From assembly GCF_947499265.1 (NCBI RefSeq), contig NZ_CANMNK010000011.1, positions 43,743-107,742 of the forward strand: a DNA stretch of 64,000 nt. The letters are read 5' to 3'. The notes under the pieces are model-generated. The model was given only the letters and a program-made list of their open reading frames with translations. It ran no database searches and was not told where the DNA came from. Shown here piece by piece: positions 1-8,825 of this stretch. Position 1 is the stretch's first letter, and the number at the start of each line of letters is the position of its first letter. The DNA is from an uncultured Roseobacter sp. (GTDB lineage Bacteria; Pseudomonadota; Alphaproteobacteria; Rhodobacterales; Rhodobacteraceae). Made by a program: the position numbers and the translations under genes.

Positions 1-768
1 ATAGGCGGCATGATCTTCGCCCGGCTCCGGCGTCAGGGACAGATCAGCACATAGAAACGCCGCGCCCAGCTCTGCAACCAGCTCCTCGCGGGCATAGCCT
101 TCATCGCCCCACGTCTTACGCCCGAAATCCCGATCCAGTCGGTTCTTATGTTTTGTCCAGTGGGTCAGCTCATGGGCTAGGGTTGCATAGTAGGCCTCGG
201 GGCTACGGAAGCTCTCAAAGACCGGCATCTGCACATGATCTGTGCCTCCTGAATAATGCGCGCTGTTCCCACCGTGACGGATATCGGCACCAGTTGCGGA
301 GAAGAAAGCGTCTGCGTGTTCGTAGCGCTCCGACGGATCAATCACCGGCTCGGGCTTGGTGTAGTAATGCTCAGGCAGTCCCTCGATTTGCTCGACGTTG
401 AAGACGGAGTATCCCTTCATGAAGGGAATTTTCCGCTCCTCTTCCTCGCCGTTATCCTGCTCTTCTGTCTTGGTGATGGTGTTGGAATAGACGACCAGAT
501 TGCCTTTTTCGCCCTTGCGCACATGTGCGCCGAGTTCCTTCGCCTGCCTGAAGGTCATCCAGTACGGGGAGAGATATCCCGCCTCTGTCGCAGCACCCCA
601 CAGCATCAACACATTGATCCCGTTATAGGGCAGCCCGTTATGACGCAGCGGCCTGACAATTCGCCCGACCGTGTTTCCGGCGCTCCATGGCTTCAGCCAT
701 GTGAGCTCCCCTTTCTCCAGATCGGCAATAATCTTGTCAGTCACTTTTTGATAAACATCTTGTTTCAT
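1..768 (-). CDS. ArdC-family antirestriction protein (5' complete, 3' end cut by window)
   Basis: Reading the minus strand from the ATG at 768 gives an open frame of 256 codons that runs off the left edge without a stop. The N-terminal part (about residues 1-130) has the look of the ArdC/DUF1738 single-stranded-DNA-binding domain. It is followed by a zincin-type metallopeptidase domain with the zinc motif HELTHW (minus-strand codons within about 150-180). ArdC proteins are known from plasmids and integrative elements, where they protect incoming DNA from restriction. An AAGGA ribosome site lies about 8 nt before the start. Its presence beside a VirD4 gene and a recombinase fits an integrated conjugative or mobilisable element. 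The C-terminus is not visible, so its length and completeness cannot be judged. Confidence 0.85.
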   Translation of the reverse strand, partial: MKQDVYQKVTDKIIADLEKGELTWLKPWSAGNTVGRIVRPLRHNGLPYNGINVLMLWGAATEAGYLSPYWMTFRQAKELGAHVRKGEKGNLVVYSNTITKTEEQDNGEEEERKIPFMKGYSVFNVEQIEGLPEHYYTKPEPVIDPSERYEHADAFFSATGADIRHGGNSAHYSGGTDHVQMPVFESFRSPEAYYATLAHELTHWTKHKNRLDRDFGRKTWGDEGYAREELVAELGAAFLCADLSLTPEPGEDHAAY

Positions 769-1129
769 TGGTCTTTTCCTTTCCCTTGTCTAGTCGGTTG
801 CGCATGCAACCGGACTAGGTCCGCGCCAATGAGCGGGGGGAGATCGTCACAGACCGTCTCCGGCGGAGGGGGATCGCCCGGCCTGCACGAACGAAGAGAA
901 ATGAAGAGAGGAAGGTTGGGGAGACCGCCGGAGACGCCCAAGGCCAAAGCCGGGGGTTTGGTCTTGACGACGAAGGGGCTGCAGGCCCCCAAACAAAGAA
1001 GAAGAACGTCAGCCCCTCAGGGCTGACCTAAGTCGCGCAAGGGATGGAAGCCGCAGGGCCGAGACCGTCTGCGGGCTCGGTTTACGACAGCCTGACCCGC
1101 AAGGGTGCGCCCAAACTCTCTCGAAGTTA
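769..1129. other. Gene-free, stem-loop-rich spacer between ardC and the nuclease-helicase
   Basis: No credible coding frame is seen here. Several GC-rich inverted repeats are present: GGGGC/GCCCC at 975-989 (5-nt loop), an 8-bp stem GTCAGCCC/GGGCTGAC with a 4-nt loop at 1008-1027, and CCGCAG/CTGCGG at 1051-1074, with an alternative CCGAG/CTCGG pairing at 1059-1080. A motif CGCGCAAGGGATGG at 1034-1047 recurs with one base deleted in the stem-loop array at 8327-8339, on the other side of the cargo genes. The promoters of both divergent genes must also lie here, but I see no convincing -35/-10 pair. Confidence 0.6.
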
Positions 1130-4100
1130 ATGGACGCCAAAGTCACTAATTGCTATGGTTTGAAAATGAAAAAGATTTTTGATGTCATACAGTTAAGCGC
1201 CTCCGATCTTGTTGGTCACTTAAATTGCAATCATCTCACGGAACTCGATCTGAACGTCGTTTCCGGCACGCTTCAAAAGCCCAAAGTTTGGGACCCATTG
1301 CTGGAGATACTACGTGAGCGCGGACATCGTCACGAACAGGAATTCGTGCAGCATTTATCCGATCAGGGCCTCTCCAGTATAACAATCGATGGCAAGGACA
1401 TCACCGATGACGCCGTCACCCAAACCAATGATGCGATGGCACAAGGCGCGGATGTGATCATCCAGGCTGCGCTACGTCACAATCGCTGGTCAGGCCGCGC
1501 GGACATCCTTCGCCGTGTCGAAAAGCCCAGTGATCTAGGGGGCTGGTCCTATGAGATCATTGACACCAAGCTCGCCCGCGAGACCAAGGCGGGTTCCGTT
1601 CTTCAGCTATGCCTCTACGCCGATCTTCTTGATCAGGCGCAGGGTATTGCCCCTGAATTTATCTATGTCGTTGCGCCGTGGTCGAACTTTGAACCGCAAC
1701 AATTCCGATATGTTGACTATGCAGCCTATTTTCGGAAGGTAAAATCGGCCATCGAGGAGGCGACGTTGGAGGACGCGCCTCCTGCGCATTATCCCGAACC
1801 AAAAGAGCATTGCGATATCTGTCGATGGCGCGAACGCTGCGTAGCCAAGCGCCGCGAAGACGATCATCTTTGCCTTGTGGCCAATATCAGCAAAAACCAG
1901 ACAACAGAGCTTCAAGAGAACGGTATAACCACCGCCACTGCCCTCGCTGCGATGGCCTTACCCCTACCGTGGAAACCCCAGCGCGGATCGGCTCAGTCAT
2001 TTGAGAAAATTCGAGAGCAAGCGCGCATCCAAATCGAGTCCCGGAATGCTGGCGAGCTCAAATTCGAACTTCTGCCCGTCGCCCCGGAAACAGGACTCTG
2101 CATCCTCCCCGAGCCGTCCGAAGGCGATATCTTCTTTGATATCGAGAGCGATGCATTTGTCGGTGAACACGGCATCGAATATCTGTTCGGCTACACATAC
2201 CGCGACGCGGACGGGAACTGGGACTATACGGCTGACTGGGCTTTTGACCGAGACGGGGAGAAGGCCATCTTCGAGCGTTTCGTTGATTTCGTCGTCGAAC
2301 GACGCAAGACCTATCCCGACCTCCATATCTATCATTTTGCGCCCTACGAGACCGCTGTGCTCAAGCGCTTGATGGGGCGCTATGCCAGCCGTGAGAATGA
2401 AATCGATAATTTCTTGCGCGCAGAACTCTTCGTCGATCTGCTTTCTGTTGTTCGCAATGCTACGCGTGCAGGCGTAGAAAGCTACTCCATCAAGAAGCTG
2501 GAACCGATCTATGGCTTCGAAAGATCAACGGAGCTTTCCGATGCCAACCTTGCCCTCAAGAGTTTGCAAGCCGGATTGGAGCTCGGCGATATCGAGTCCA
2601 TCAGCGATGACGATAAAGCCACGGTGCAAGGCTATAATCTCGATGACTGCGCCTCCACCGCCGCCCTCCAAAACTGGCTTGAAGGACAACGACAAGGCCT
2701 GATCGATCAGGGCATCGAGGTGCCACGCCCTCCGCTGAAAGACGATCAGGAACAAGAAGAACTCAGCGAGCGCCAGCTTGCCATACTCGACCTCATCGAG
2801 CGCCTAACGAAAGATGTCCCTGTCGATATCGAAGCGCGCACGGACGAAGAGCAGGCGCGATGGCTGCTGGCTTATCTTCTGGAATGGCATTGGCGCGAAG
2901 AAAAATCGACGTGGTGGGAATTCTTCCGCCTGAGAGAACTCACCGCAGAAGAGCTCTTGGATGAGCGCCCAGCGCTCGCTTTCCTGACCTATGTTGAGAC
3001 TGTCGATCACACCAAGACAGGGATCCCGACAGATCGGTATCAGTTTGTGCAGCAGGACACCGACTTGCGCGGCGGAGAAAAGCTTCGGTCCGCTGGGGGT
3101 GAGCCATTCGGTAGCATTGTCGAGATCAATGCCGATGCGCGAACGGTAGACATCAAGAAATCGAAGAAGACGGCAGAGCTGCATCCTGACGCTGTCTACG
3201 CCTTCGATAACTTTCCCGGGAAAGAACAAGCCAATGCGATCTTTCGGATTGCAGAATATGTGGCCGATCACGGCATTGAGGGAGAAGGCCCGTATCTCGC
3301 AGCCCGCGCGCTGCTCCTAAGAGAACGCCCCCGCATTGGCGGTCAGCCAATTAGGCAGGACAACGAAGACACGCTCACAGCGGCACTGCGCATAGCGGAT
3401 GCCATTGATGGCGGCGTACTGCCGATCCAAGGGCCGCCCGGAACGGGCAAGACATTTATAGGCGCTCGGATGATCTGCCGCCTTGTTGAACGCGGCCTCA
3501 AGGTCGGGATCACTGCGAATTCTCACAAGGTCATTCGCAACCTCATCGACGGCGTGGTGAAGGCATCGCATGAAATGGGCGTTAACCTGACCTGCCTTCA
3601 AAAGCTCTCGGAGAATGCTGATGATGAGGACAGGCTGGTCTTCACCAAGGACAACGCCGAAGTCTTTGGCTCGTTTAGCTCTGGAGCTTGTCAGGTTGCG
3701 GGCGGAACAAGCTTTTTGTGGGCGCGAGCAGATGCGCAGGACACACTGGATGTTTTGGTTGTCGATGAAGCCGCACAGATGTCGCTCGCCAATGTGGTCG
3801 CGGTTTCTCAAGCCGCGCGAACGCTGATCCTGCTCGGTGATCCTCAGCAACTCGATCAGCCAAGCCAAGGCTCACATCCCGATGGAACGGACGCCTCATC
3901 TCTTCAGCATATCCTTGGCGATGATCACACAATCAGCGCAGATCGCGGGTTGTTCCTCGAACAGACCTGGCGTCTGCACCCTGACATTTGCGCCTTCAAT
4001 TCAGAACTCTTCTATGACGACAAGCTGCGCTCCAAAACAGACTGTGCGCGGCAAAAGATCGTCTCAGAAGGGACGATCAAGGGAAGCGGACTGCGCTACT

Positions 4101-4573
4101 TGTCTGTGCCACAAACTGGCAATAAGAGCTTCTCCATCGAGGAGGCAGAAGTCACTGCACAGCTCGTCAGTGACATCCTGTCCAGTAGCCCGAGCTGGAC
4201 TGATCGCGATGGAGAGCCCCATGAACTCACCCTCGACGACATTCTCATCATCACGCCCTACAATGCGCAGGTATTTGAGATTCAGCAGCGTTTGCCGCAA
4301 GCACGGGTCGGAACCGTGGACAAATTCCAAGGGCAAGAGGCACCGATAGCCATATATTCAATGGCCACATCAAGTCATGCTGACGCACCGCGTGGCATGG
4401 AGTTTCTGTACAGTGCTAATCGCTTCAACGTTGCAATTTCGCGCGCTCAATGCGCAGCAATCCTGATCGCATCGCCGGACATTTTCGAGGCAGAGTGCAA
4501 GACCCCGAGACAAATGCAGCTTGCAAATGCATTTTGCCGATACTTAGAGATGTACGAAAAACTTGAGAGTTAA
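1130..4573 (+). CDS. TM0106-type RecB-like nuclease fused to SF1 (DNA2-like) helicase
   Basis: This is a 1147-aa protein with three parts. Residues about 30-240 form a RecB/Cas4-like PD-(D/E)XK nuclease: GRADIL, the IDTK active-site motif and a QLCLYADLL helix are all intact. One N-terminal Cys (in NCNHL) plus three Cys in HCDICRWRERC (from about 226) match the AddB/Cas4-type iron-sulfur pattern. Residues about 330-540 resemble the RNase H-like fold that follows it in the TM0106 family, beginning at FFDIESDAF. The C-terminal superfamily 1 helicase has Walker A GPPGTGK (about 768), Walker B VVDEAAQ (about 875), TVDKFQGQE and VAISRAQ. Such fusions are known in defence islands and on mobile elements, but their substrate is not established. 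An internal ATG at 1166 is an equally good start, since neither has a clear ribosome site. The stop overlaps the convergent KTSC gene by 4 nt. Confidence 0.88.
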   Translation: MDAKVTNCYGLKMKKIFDVIQLSASDLVGHLNCNHLTELDLNVVSGTLQKPKVWDPLLEILRERGHRHEQEFVQHLSDQGLSSITIDGKDITDDAVTQTNDAMAQGADVIIQAALRHNRWSGRADILRRVEKPSDLGGWSYEIIDTKLARETKAGSVLQLCLYADLLDQAQGIAPEFIYVVAPWSNFEPQQFRYVDYAAYFRKVKSAIEEATLEDAPPAHYPEPKEHCDICRWRERCVAKRREDDHLCLVANISKNQTTELQENGITTATALAAMALPLPWKPQRGSAQSFEKIREQARIQIESRNAGELKFELLPVAPETGLCILPEPSEGDIFFDIESDAFVGEHGIEYLFGYTYRDADGNWDYTADWAFDRDGEKAIFERFVDFVVERRKTYPDLHIYHFAPYETAVLKRLMGRYASRENEIDNFLRAELFVDLLSVVRNATRAGVESYSIKKLEPIYGFERSTELSDANLALKSLQAGLELGDIESISDDDKATVQGYNLDDCASTAALQNWLEGQRQGLIDQGIEVPRPPLKDDQEQEELSERQLAILDLIERLTKDVPVDIEARTDEEQARWLLAYLLEWHWREEKSTWWEFFRLRELTAEELLDERPALAFLTYVETVDHTKTGIPTDRYQFVQQDTDLRGGEKLRSAGGEPFGSIVEINADARTVDIKKSKKTAELHPDAVYAFDNFPGKEQANAIFRIAEYVADHGIEGEGPYLAARALLLRERPRIGGQPIRQDNEDTLTAALRIADAIDGGVLPIQGPPGTGKTFIGARMICRLVERGLKVGITANSHKVIRNLIDGVVKASHEMGVNLTCLQKLSENADDEDRLVFTKDNAEVFGSFSSGACQVAGGTSFLWARADAQDTLDVLVVDEAAQMSLANVVAVSQAARTLILLGDPQQLDQPSQGSHPDGTDASSLQHILGDDHTISADRGLFLEQTWRLHPDICAFNSELFYDDKLRSKTDCARQKIVSEGTIKGSGLRYLSVPQTGNKSFSIEEAEVTAQLVSDILSSSPSWTDRDGEPHELTLDDILIITPYNAQVFEIQQRLPQARVGTVDKFQGQEAPIAIYSMATSSHADAPRGMEFLYSANRFNVAISRAQCAAILIASPDIFEAECKTPRQMQLANAFCRYLEMYEKLES

Positions 4574-4782
4574 CCTACGCGAGAATATGGGTAGGCGTTC
4601 TTTATATAGGTATTTAGAAAACGGCCCTTTGATGGTTCTGCCATCAGCTGCTCGTACATATTCTCGGGCACATTGAAATATTGGTAAATCGAACTGTTGA
4701 GAAATTCTACTTCAAGGGTTTCCGTTCCTGGATCATATCCAATAGAAGCAATGTTGGAGGAAGCGACTGAATATCTTTCCAT
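4570..4782 (-). CDS. Small KTSC-domain protein
   Basis: This 70-aa protein is essentially a single KTSC domain, the module named after the C-terminus of some lysyl-tRNA synthetases. Typical features are the SSNIASIGYDP strand, the VEFLNSSIYQYFNVP core and a C-terminal GRFLNTYIKNAYPY. Free-standing KTSC proteins are common in phages and islands; their biochemical role is unknown. The start at 4782 is chosen because AAAGGA precedes it at a good distance; a longer frame to 4881 would lie wholly inside herA. It begins 14 nt after the herA stop on the same strand, so it is probably the third gene of the SIR2-HerA operon. Its end overlaps the convergent helicase gene. Confidence 0.8.
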   Translation of the reverse strand: MERYSVASSNIASIGYDPGTETLEVEFLNSSIYQYFNVPENMYEQLMAEPSKGRFLNTYIKNAYPYSRVG

Positions 4783-4796
4783 GAATAATGTCCTTT

Positions 4797-6638
4797 CTAA
4801 TCTTCTTGTGACTCGTCCGTAACACCCTCGCGCTCGATGTTGACGGTTTGGGCGACAGCGCGCGGTTTTTGCGCTCTCCACGACGCCACCACTCGGTCAT
4901 AGCCCTCATTTCTCCTTGGCAATGACCAAGCCTGAACAACCTTTGGATCACTGCTTCGAGGCCTGTGTTCTTCGGCGGGCAGCGTAATCCGGCAACGCAT
5001 TGGCAGCTTTGCCGCCTCGCCCATGACTATCGCTTCACCCGTCCGCAAAACTGGCAAGACTTCGAGAAGACCAACAAGTCCATCCGGAAGCGTTCCTTGC
5101 ACACGCTGCCGGTCGTTCGGATTTGACAATCTCAAGGTAAAGTAAGTACCGCACTGTGAGAGAACGGTCTCATCTACTTCTGAGGGGCGTTGGCTAATCA
5201 CCATTGAGCCAACTCCGTATTTACGGCCTTCTTTGGCGATTTTCCGGACAGTCTCAAGCGCCAGATTGTCCTTTTCGGAGGCGAGATAGCGGTGCGCTTC
5301 TTCTAGGACAACAAGCAGTGGCCGCGCTATGCCACCTTCCGACTTTTCGCGGCTCCAGAAAAGGGATTCGTAAATGATCTTAAGTATGGAACCTACCAAC
5401 CGCTCCACTACTATGCTTGGTACGCCGGACAGGTCCAAAACGGTGATTGGGTTCGATCCGCCGATCCAACCTGCGAGTAGTGCATCAAGATCAGCCTGAA
5501 CAGAACCATCCAGGTCGGGTTCCCAGGGCCCGGGATGCAATAGAAAGTCGTATCGTCTATCCAAGAGGCGAGACCGAAGGAGATTTAGTTGACGTCGAAT
5601 GCCATGGGCTTGCGCATTCAAAAATGGCCCTTGTGCGCCCATTGCATGAGGAAGATAGGTAGGAGCGGTCAGTGTCGCGGCGTTGCCCGGATTTTGCTGC
5701 GTTGGTTGATCTCGATTTGGACCTTGAAAGGTTGTAATCTCAAAATCGATTAAGTCATACCACAACTGTTTCAGACTGAATGGAAGCGGAGTGTCGACCG
5801 TGATGGAAGCTTCTTCAACGCCCGGGAAGCCGGCAAGTTGATGGCTTGCAACTTTCAACGAGAAAATCTTGTCTGTGAATGCCATTTCGCGAGCGCCATC
5901 GACGCCGCCGGTCAAGAAATCCAATAACTCCCCAGTATCGAGTGCCCAATAGGGAATACATAGTCGCTCCTGATCCGGGTTGGGATCGACGGAGAAGACT
6001 GTCGCAATGTCACCAAATGCAGCAGCATACTCACCGTGGATATCGAGCATGAGTATTCGTGAACTTGGATAGCTACCGTCGTCGCCGGTGCCAGCAGCTA
6101 TCGAGCGAAGCAGGCTCGCTACCGTCGTCGATTTGCCCGCCCCTGTGGAGCCCAAGACTGCGGAGTGTCTTGTAATTAATTCGTTGAGATCGATCATTGC
6201 CGGAATACTTTCGGCACTTGAAAGTGATCCGATCACTACTTTGCCGAACGTGTTTGATCCATAAATGCGGCCCAGATTGGTCTCAGTGACTATGTGCACC
6301 GTATCACCGATATTGGGATACTGACTCACGCCTCGCTCGAAGACACCGCCAACTGCTTCCCCTACGAGTTGGACCTGCATCCAGCGACCGGTGTCTCCAT
6401 CAATGCTTGCGGCAATGTCCGGGGCAGCCTTGGCTCCGACTTCGGAGACCACGCCGAACAAATCCTGGTAACCTTGCGGGATGCGAACAAAACTGCCTAC
6501 CTGCCCAATCTTGTAGGTACGCCCTTCAATAATGGATAAACCAGACGCAACTGATTGCGCAAGATGCACACTTACAGCTGATCCGGATACGGAAGCCACA
6601 GTGCCTAGGAAGGTGGGATCATTGCTCAGCACCAGCAT
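4797..6638 (-). CDS. herA: HerA-type hexameric ATPase of a SIR2-HerA defence system
   Basis: The product has an N-terminal HAS-barrel-like segment (TFLGTVASVSG and following), then a HerA/FtsK-like ATPase with Walker A GSTGAGKST (about residue 163 from this start), a Walker B region LLVVLEEAHRYL, and the late motif VISQRPSEV with a C-terminal strand region. HerA proteins are ring-shaped DNA-translocating ATPases. Paired with a SIR2 NADase they form the described SIR2-HerA anti-phage system, in which infection leads to NAD+ loss. The open frame extends to 6719, but ATG 6638 fits the family N-terminus. AAGGAG abuts that ATG with no spacing, so the GTG at 6632, 6 nt after AAGGAG, may be the true start. 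Either start overlaps the end of the SIR2 gene by about 14-20 nt, which implies translational coupling. Confidence 0.9.
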   Translation of the reverse strand: MLVLSNDPTFLGTVASVSGSAVSVHLAQSVASGLSIIEGRTYKIGQVGSFVRIPQGYQDLFGVVSEVGAKAAPDIAASIDGDTGRWMQVQLVGEAVGGVFERGVSQYPNIGDTVHIVTETNLGRIYGSNTFGKVVIGSLSSAESIPAMIDLNELITRHSAVLGSTGAGKSTTVASLLRSIAAGTGDDGSYPSSRILMLDIHGEYAAAFGDIATVFSVDPNPDQERLCIPYWALDTGELLDFLTGGVDGAREMAFTDKIFSLKVASHQLAGFPGVEEASITVDTPLPFSLKQLWYDLIDFEITTFQGPNRDQPTQQNPGNAATLTAPTYLPHAMGAQGPFLNAQAHGIRRQLNLLRSRLLDRRYDFLLHPGPWEPDLDGSVQADLDALLAGWIGGSNPITVLDLSGVPSIVVERLVGSILKIIYESLFWSREKSEGGIARPLLVVLEEAHRYLASEKDNLALETVRKIAKEGRKYGVGSMVISQRPSEVDETVLSQCGTYFTLRLSNPNDRQRVQGTLPDGLVGLLEVLPVLRTGEAIVMGEAAKLPMRCRITLPAEEHRPRSSDPKVVQAWSLPRRNEGYDRVVASWRAQKPRAVAQTVNIEREGVTDESQED

Positions 6639-7884
6639 CTCCTTCGACGTCGGCATCAGTGGAAGCTGGGACGTCGTAATCTTCTTGCGAAACGTCCGGT
6701 TCCTTAGCCATCGTGCCAAATTCCGAGGCTTGGGAAAGACCTAGGAAGCGCGCAAACTTCGCGAAGTCGCCAAGCAAAAAGGCTCCAGCGGCCCCCGCCG
6801 TACCCGATTGCCAGAATGTTCGACGTATCGAAACCCACTCCTCGGAGGGAGGCTGACCAGGCTGCCACTTTCCTGGAACGCCATGGATTACAGCGCCGTC
6901 CCTTGTATAAACGCTCAGGTTTGGTCGCCTTAGTGCAACTTTGCATGCAGGGCTTGCAGTATCGATATCTCCGAACTGAAAGGCAATCACTGCTGTGTGC
7001 GTGTTTGCTGCAAGGGCTTCGTCGATGACGGAAGTGATATGGGCGTCAAAGAATGAAAAGCCGGAGCAAAGCAGAAGGCTGTCTGGTGTCGTCAAGAATG
7101 CTCGCAGCCTCTCGAATAGAGAGGAGAACGGCTGGCGTGCAATTTGGTCGTATTTTAGGTGATCTGGATAAATGAGCTCGGTCGCGTCACGGCTGCCGGT
7201 GCGAACGATAGCATCATCTTGTATGTCCCAACCGAGCGATCCGTGAATCTTCCACACCCGTGACCAGCGTGCAGGCAGTTCACCGTCACGAATGCTAGTG
7301 GGGTCAAAAAAAGGCCTGTGAGCACCGGTAAAACCATCAAAATACGGCAACTTCGAGCGCTCGAAGGCCTCTTCAAGAAGTAGATCGTAGTTTGGTGTGA
7401 AAATCTCGATGGGATGATCCCTGTTTGTACCACCAATCCAAGAGACAAGCTCCGTGAAGGGGTTCGCTTCGTCTGGCAGTCCGGCGGCTACGATACCCCC
7501 AATTTTCTCGCAAATTTTCTGAGCAAGCGTCTCGTAGCCAGGGCCGTCAAGCCCATGAATTTGAGCAGCTCCAATCGCCTGTGAAAGCCTACGAACACGC
7601 GTAAGGATCGTTTCGATGTTCGGGTTTTCTCCTAGTTCTGGCAAAAGTAGGTCAACCACAGCACGATCAGCTGCCTCCAGGTCATTTACCACCGCTTTGG
7701 TCAGACGGGCCACATCTGGAATTAGTGGATCGCCTTCCTCATCCAGCTTCCCCTGATTATTGACGCGGATCGAAACGGGACAACCAGCACCAAGGAAAAG
7801 TCCGATGCGCTTTTTTCCTTGAGAGAGGATTTGCCGGAGATCGACCATGTACCGATCTGGATTATGAATCGTACTCTGGCTCAA
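6619..7884 (-). CDS. SIR2-family NADase of a SIR2-HerA defence system
   Basis: This 421-aa protein carries the SIR2 nucleotide-binding signature LFLGAGCPVS (GAG at 32-34), the conserved Asn in TPNYD (N165) and the catalytic His in KIHGSLGW (H214). A C-terminal region of about 150 residues ends in an acidic tail. It lacks the zinc-ribbon cysteines of deacetylase sirtuins, as is normal for the SIR2 proteins of defence systems, which act as NAD+ hydrolases. The following herA gene overlaps it, and the pair matches the known SIR2-HerA arrangement. The start is a TTG: a perfect AGGAGG lies 6 nt upstream, while the first ATG (codon 13) has no ribosome site. Confidence 0.88.
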   Translation of the reverse strand: MSQSTIHNPDRYMVDLRQILSQGKKRIGLFLGAGCPVSIRVNNQGKLDEEGDPLIPDVARLTKAVVNDLEAADRAVVDLLLPELGENPNIETILTRVRRLSQAIGAAQIHGLDGPGYETLAQKICEKIGGIVAAGLPDEANPFTELVSWIGGTNRDHPIEIFTPNYDLLLEEAFERSKLPYFDGFTGAHRPFFDPTSIRDGELPARWSRVWKIHGSLGWDIQDDAIVRTGSRDATELIYPDHLKYDQIARQPFSSLFERLRAFLTTPDSLLLCSGFSFFDAHITSVIDEALAANTHTAVIAFQFGDIDTASPACKVALRRPNLSVYTRDGAVIHGVPGKWQPGQPPSEEWVSIRRTFWQSGTAGAAGAFLLGDFAKFARFLGLSQASEFGTMAKEPDVSQEDYDVPASTDADVEGDAGAEQ

Positions 7885-7890
7885 TTTCTT

Positions 7891-7896
7891 CCTCCT
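7891..7896 (-). promoter_or_regulatory. Strong ribosome binding site fixing a TTG start for the SIR2 gene
   Basis: On the minus strand the sequence reads AGGAGG, a six-base spacer, then TTG at 7884-7882. This is the canonical anti-Shine-Dalgarno complement at good spacing. It decides for the TTG rather than the ATG 36 nt further in. Confidence 0.75.
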
Positions 7897-8825
7897 ATGA
7901 GTTTGGACAGCCTCGAACCAATTGCAACACAGAAAAGAGACACTTCAGAAACACCATCGATGCAATAGTGCATACCTGCGATTCGCCCGGCTCAATTCTG
8001 GTAAATGCATTCTCATACAGTTTTCGCCCGCCTCGGTTTGTTGTAGTTTTCACTATCCTAGCAGGCACACCTTTTAGTTGCATCGACAAACAAAATGATT
8101 TTCGACTTATCCACAGAGCAAGTTGCATTTGAGGCCGTGAAGGGCGAGTGTTCTAGCACTCAGGTGGCCGCGGTTACAAGGGGCGGACTGCCCCTTGGTC
8201 TTGATGAAGTCGTCTCCATGACATGGGGTGCAGGGGAGAGCGAAGTCTCCCTTTCGAGCTGGGTGTCAGGGGCGGCGATAGGCCCCTGGGAGTGATCCAT
8301 CTTCGGCAAGATGGCGGTATCCAAACCGCGCAGGGATGGTCAGGGATGCAAGGGGCACGAAGGCCCCTGCTCGATGGGATGGCTCCAAGGCAAGGGTAGC
8401 GTGAATGCTCCCTTTCTGGTCTCCATGAAATGGTCAGGATTTCACAAGGGCAGGAACGCCCTTTGATCGATGGGTGCAGGGAGAGCGAAGTCTCCCGCGA
8501 GTGGTTGATCGGCGATACGATCTAATGGCTATGGTTGGGCTTGATGCCCAGGAAAAGCCAATGCCGGAGGGATGCAACGGGGACGCGCAGCGGGTCCCCT
8601 TGCCAAGATGTGTTGTAGTACAACACACATCTTGCGCGTCGCGTTATTGTGATGATTGCTGCTTGAACAGGCCTAAAAGGATAAAGTTCGAACAGGGCAG
8701 ATTTTCCTTATCCCGCACTGCAAAATTTTTTCGACAAATTTGCCGATGCGATGCTAGCGTTTAACAAGAAGATTCCGAGACGGCATGATGCCGGAAATTC
8801 TTGAGGCTTTACGTAGGGTGGGCCA
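7897..8825. other. Long gene-free stretch holding a stem-loop array
   Basis: About 0.93 kb lies between the leftward SIR2 gene and the rightward gene at 8826. The only frames are short and lack family features. The part next to SIR2 (7897-8176) is AT-rich and should hold its promoter, but I see no convincing -35/-10 pair. The middle (8177-8634) is the stem-loop array listed separately. The right part (8635-8825) is AT-rich leader sequence for the downstream gene, with a weak purine-rich ribosome site before 8826. Confidence 0.6.
8177..8634 (+). repeat. Array of about ten short stem-loops with recurring flank and loop motifs
   Basis: Perfect or near-perfect hairpins read from the plus strand are: 8177-8197 (8 bp, 5-nt loop), 8234-8251 (6 bp, loop GCGAAG), 8267-8288 (7 bp, 8-nt loop), 8297-8314 (7 bp, loop CGGC), 8351-8368 (6 bp, loop ACGAAG), 8446-8463 (6 bp), 8479-8496 (6 bp, loop GCGAAG), 8536-8550 (5 bp), 8579-8599 (6 bp) and 8604-8634 (13 bp with a two-base bulge, loop AGT). 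Four of them are preceded by GGG(A/G)TGCA. The stems differ in sequence but keep pairing (GGGGC/GCCCC, GGGAGA/TCTCCC, GGGGAC/GTCCCC), which suggests selection for structure. Function is unknown: a structured RNA, a protein-binding array or a recombination substrate are all possible. Confidence 0.65.

Noticed and set aside
256..1026. 256-codon plus-strand ORF near the left edge
   Set aside because: It is the antisense of the ArdC gene plus the hairpin-rich spacer; its translation has no family features, while the minus strand gives a clear ArdC with HELTHW.
7895..8128. 77-codon minus-strand ORF just upstream of the SIR2 gene
   Set aside because: It has an ATG but no ribosome site, no domain, and covers the region where the SIR2 promoter must lie; its stop next to the SIR2 ribosome site is probably chance.
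8177..8634. CRISPR array or integron attC cluster as explanation for the hairpin array
   Set aside because: The units are unequal in length and spacing, with no constant repeat plus unique spacer pattern, no cas genes, and no integron integrase or attC core sites.
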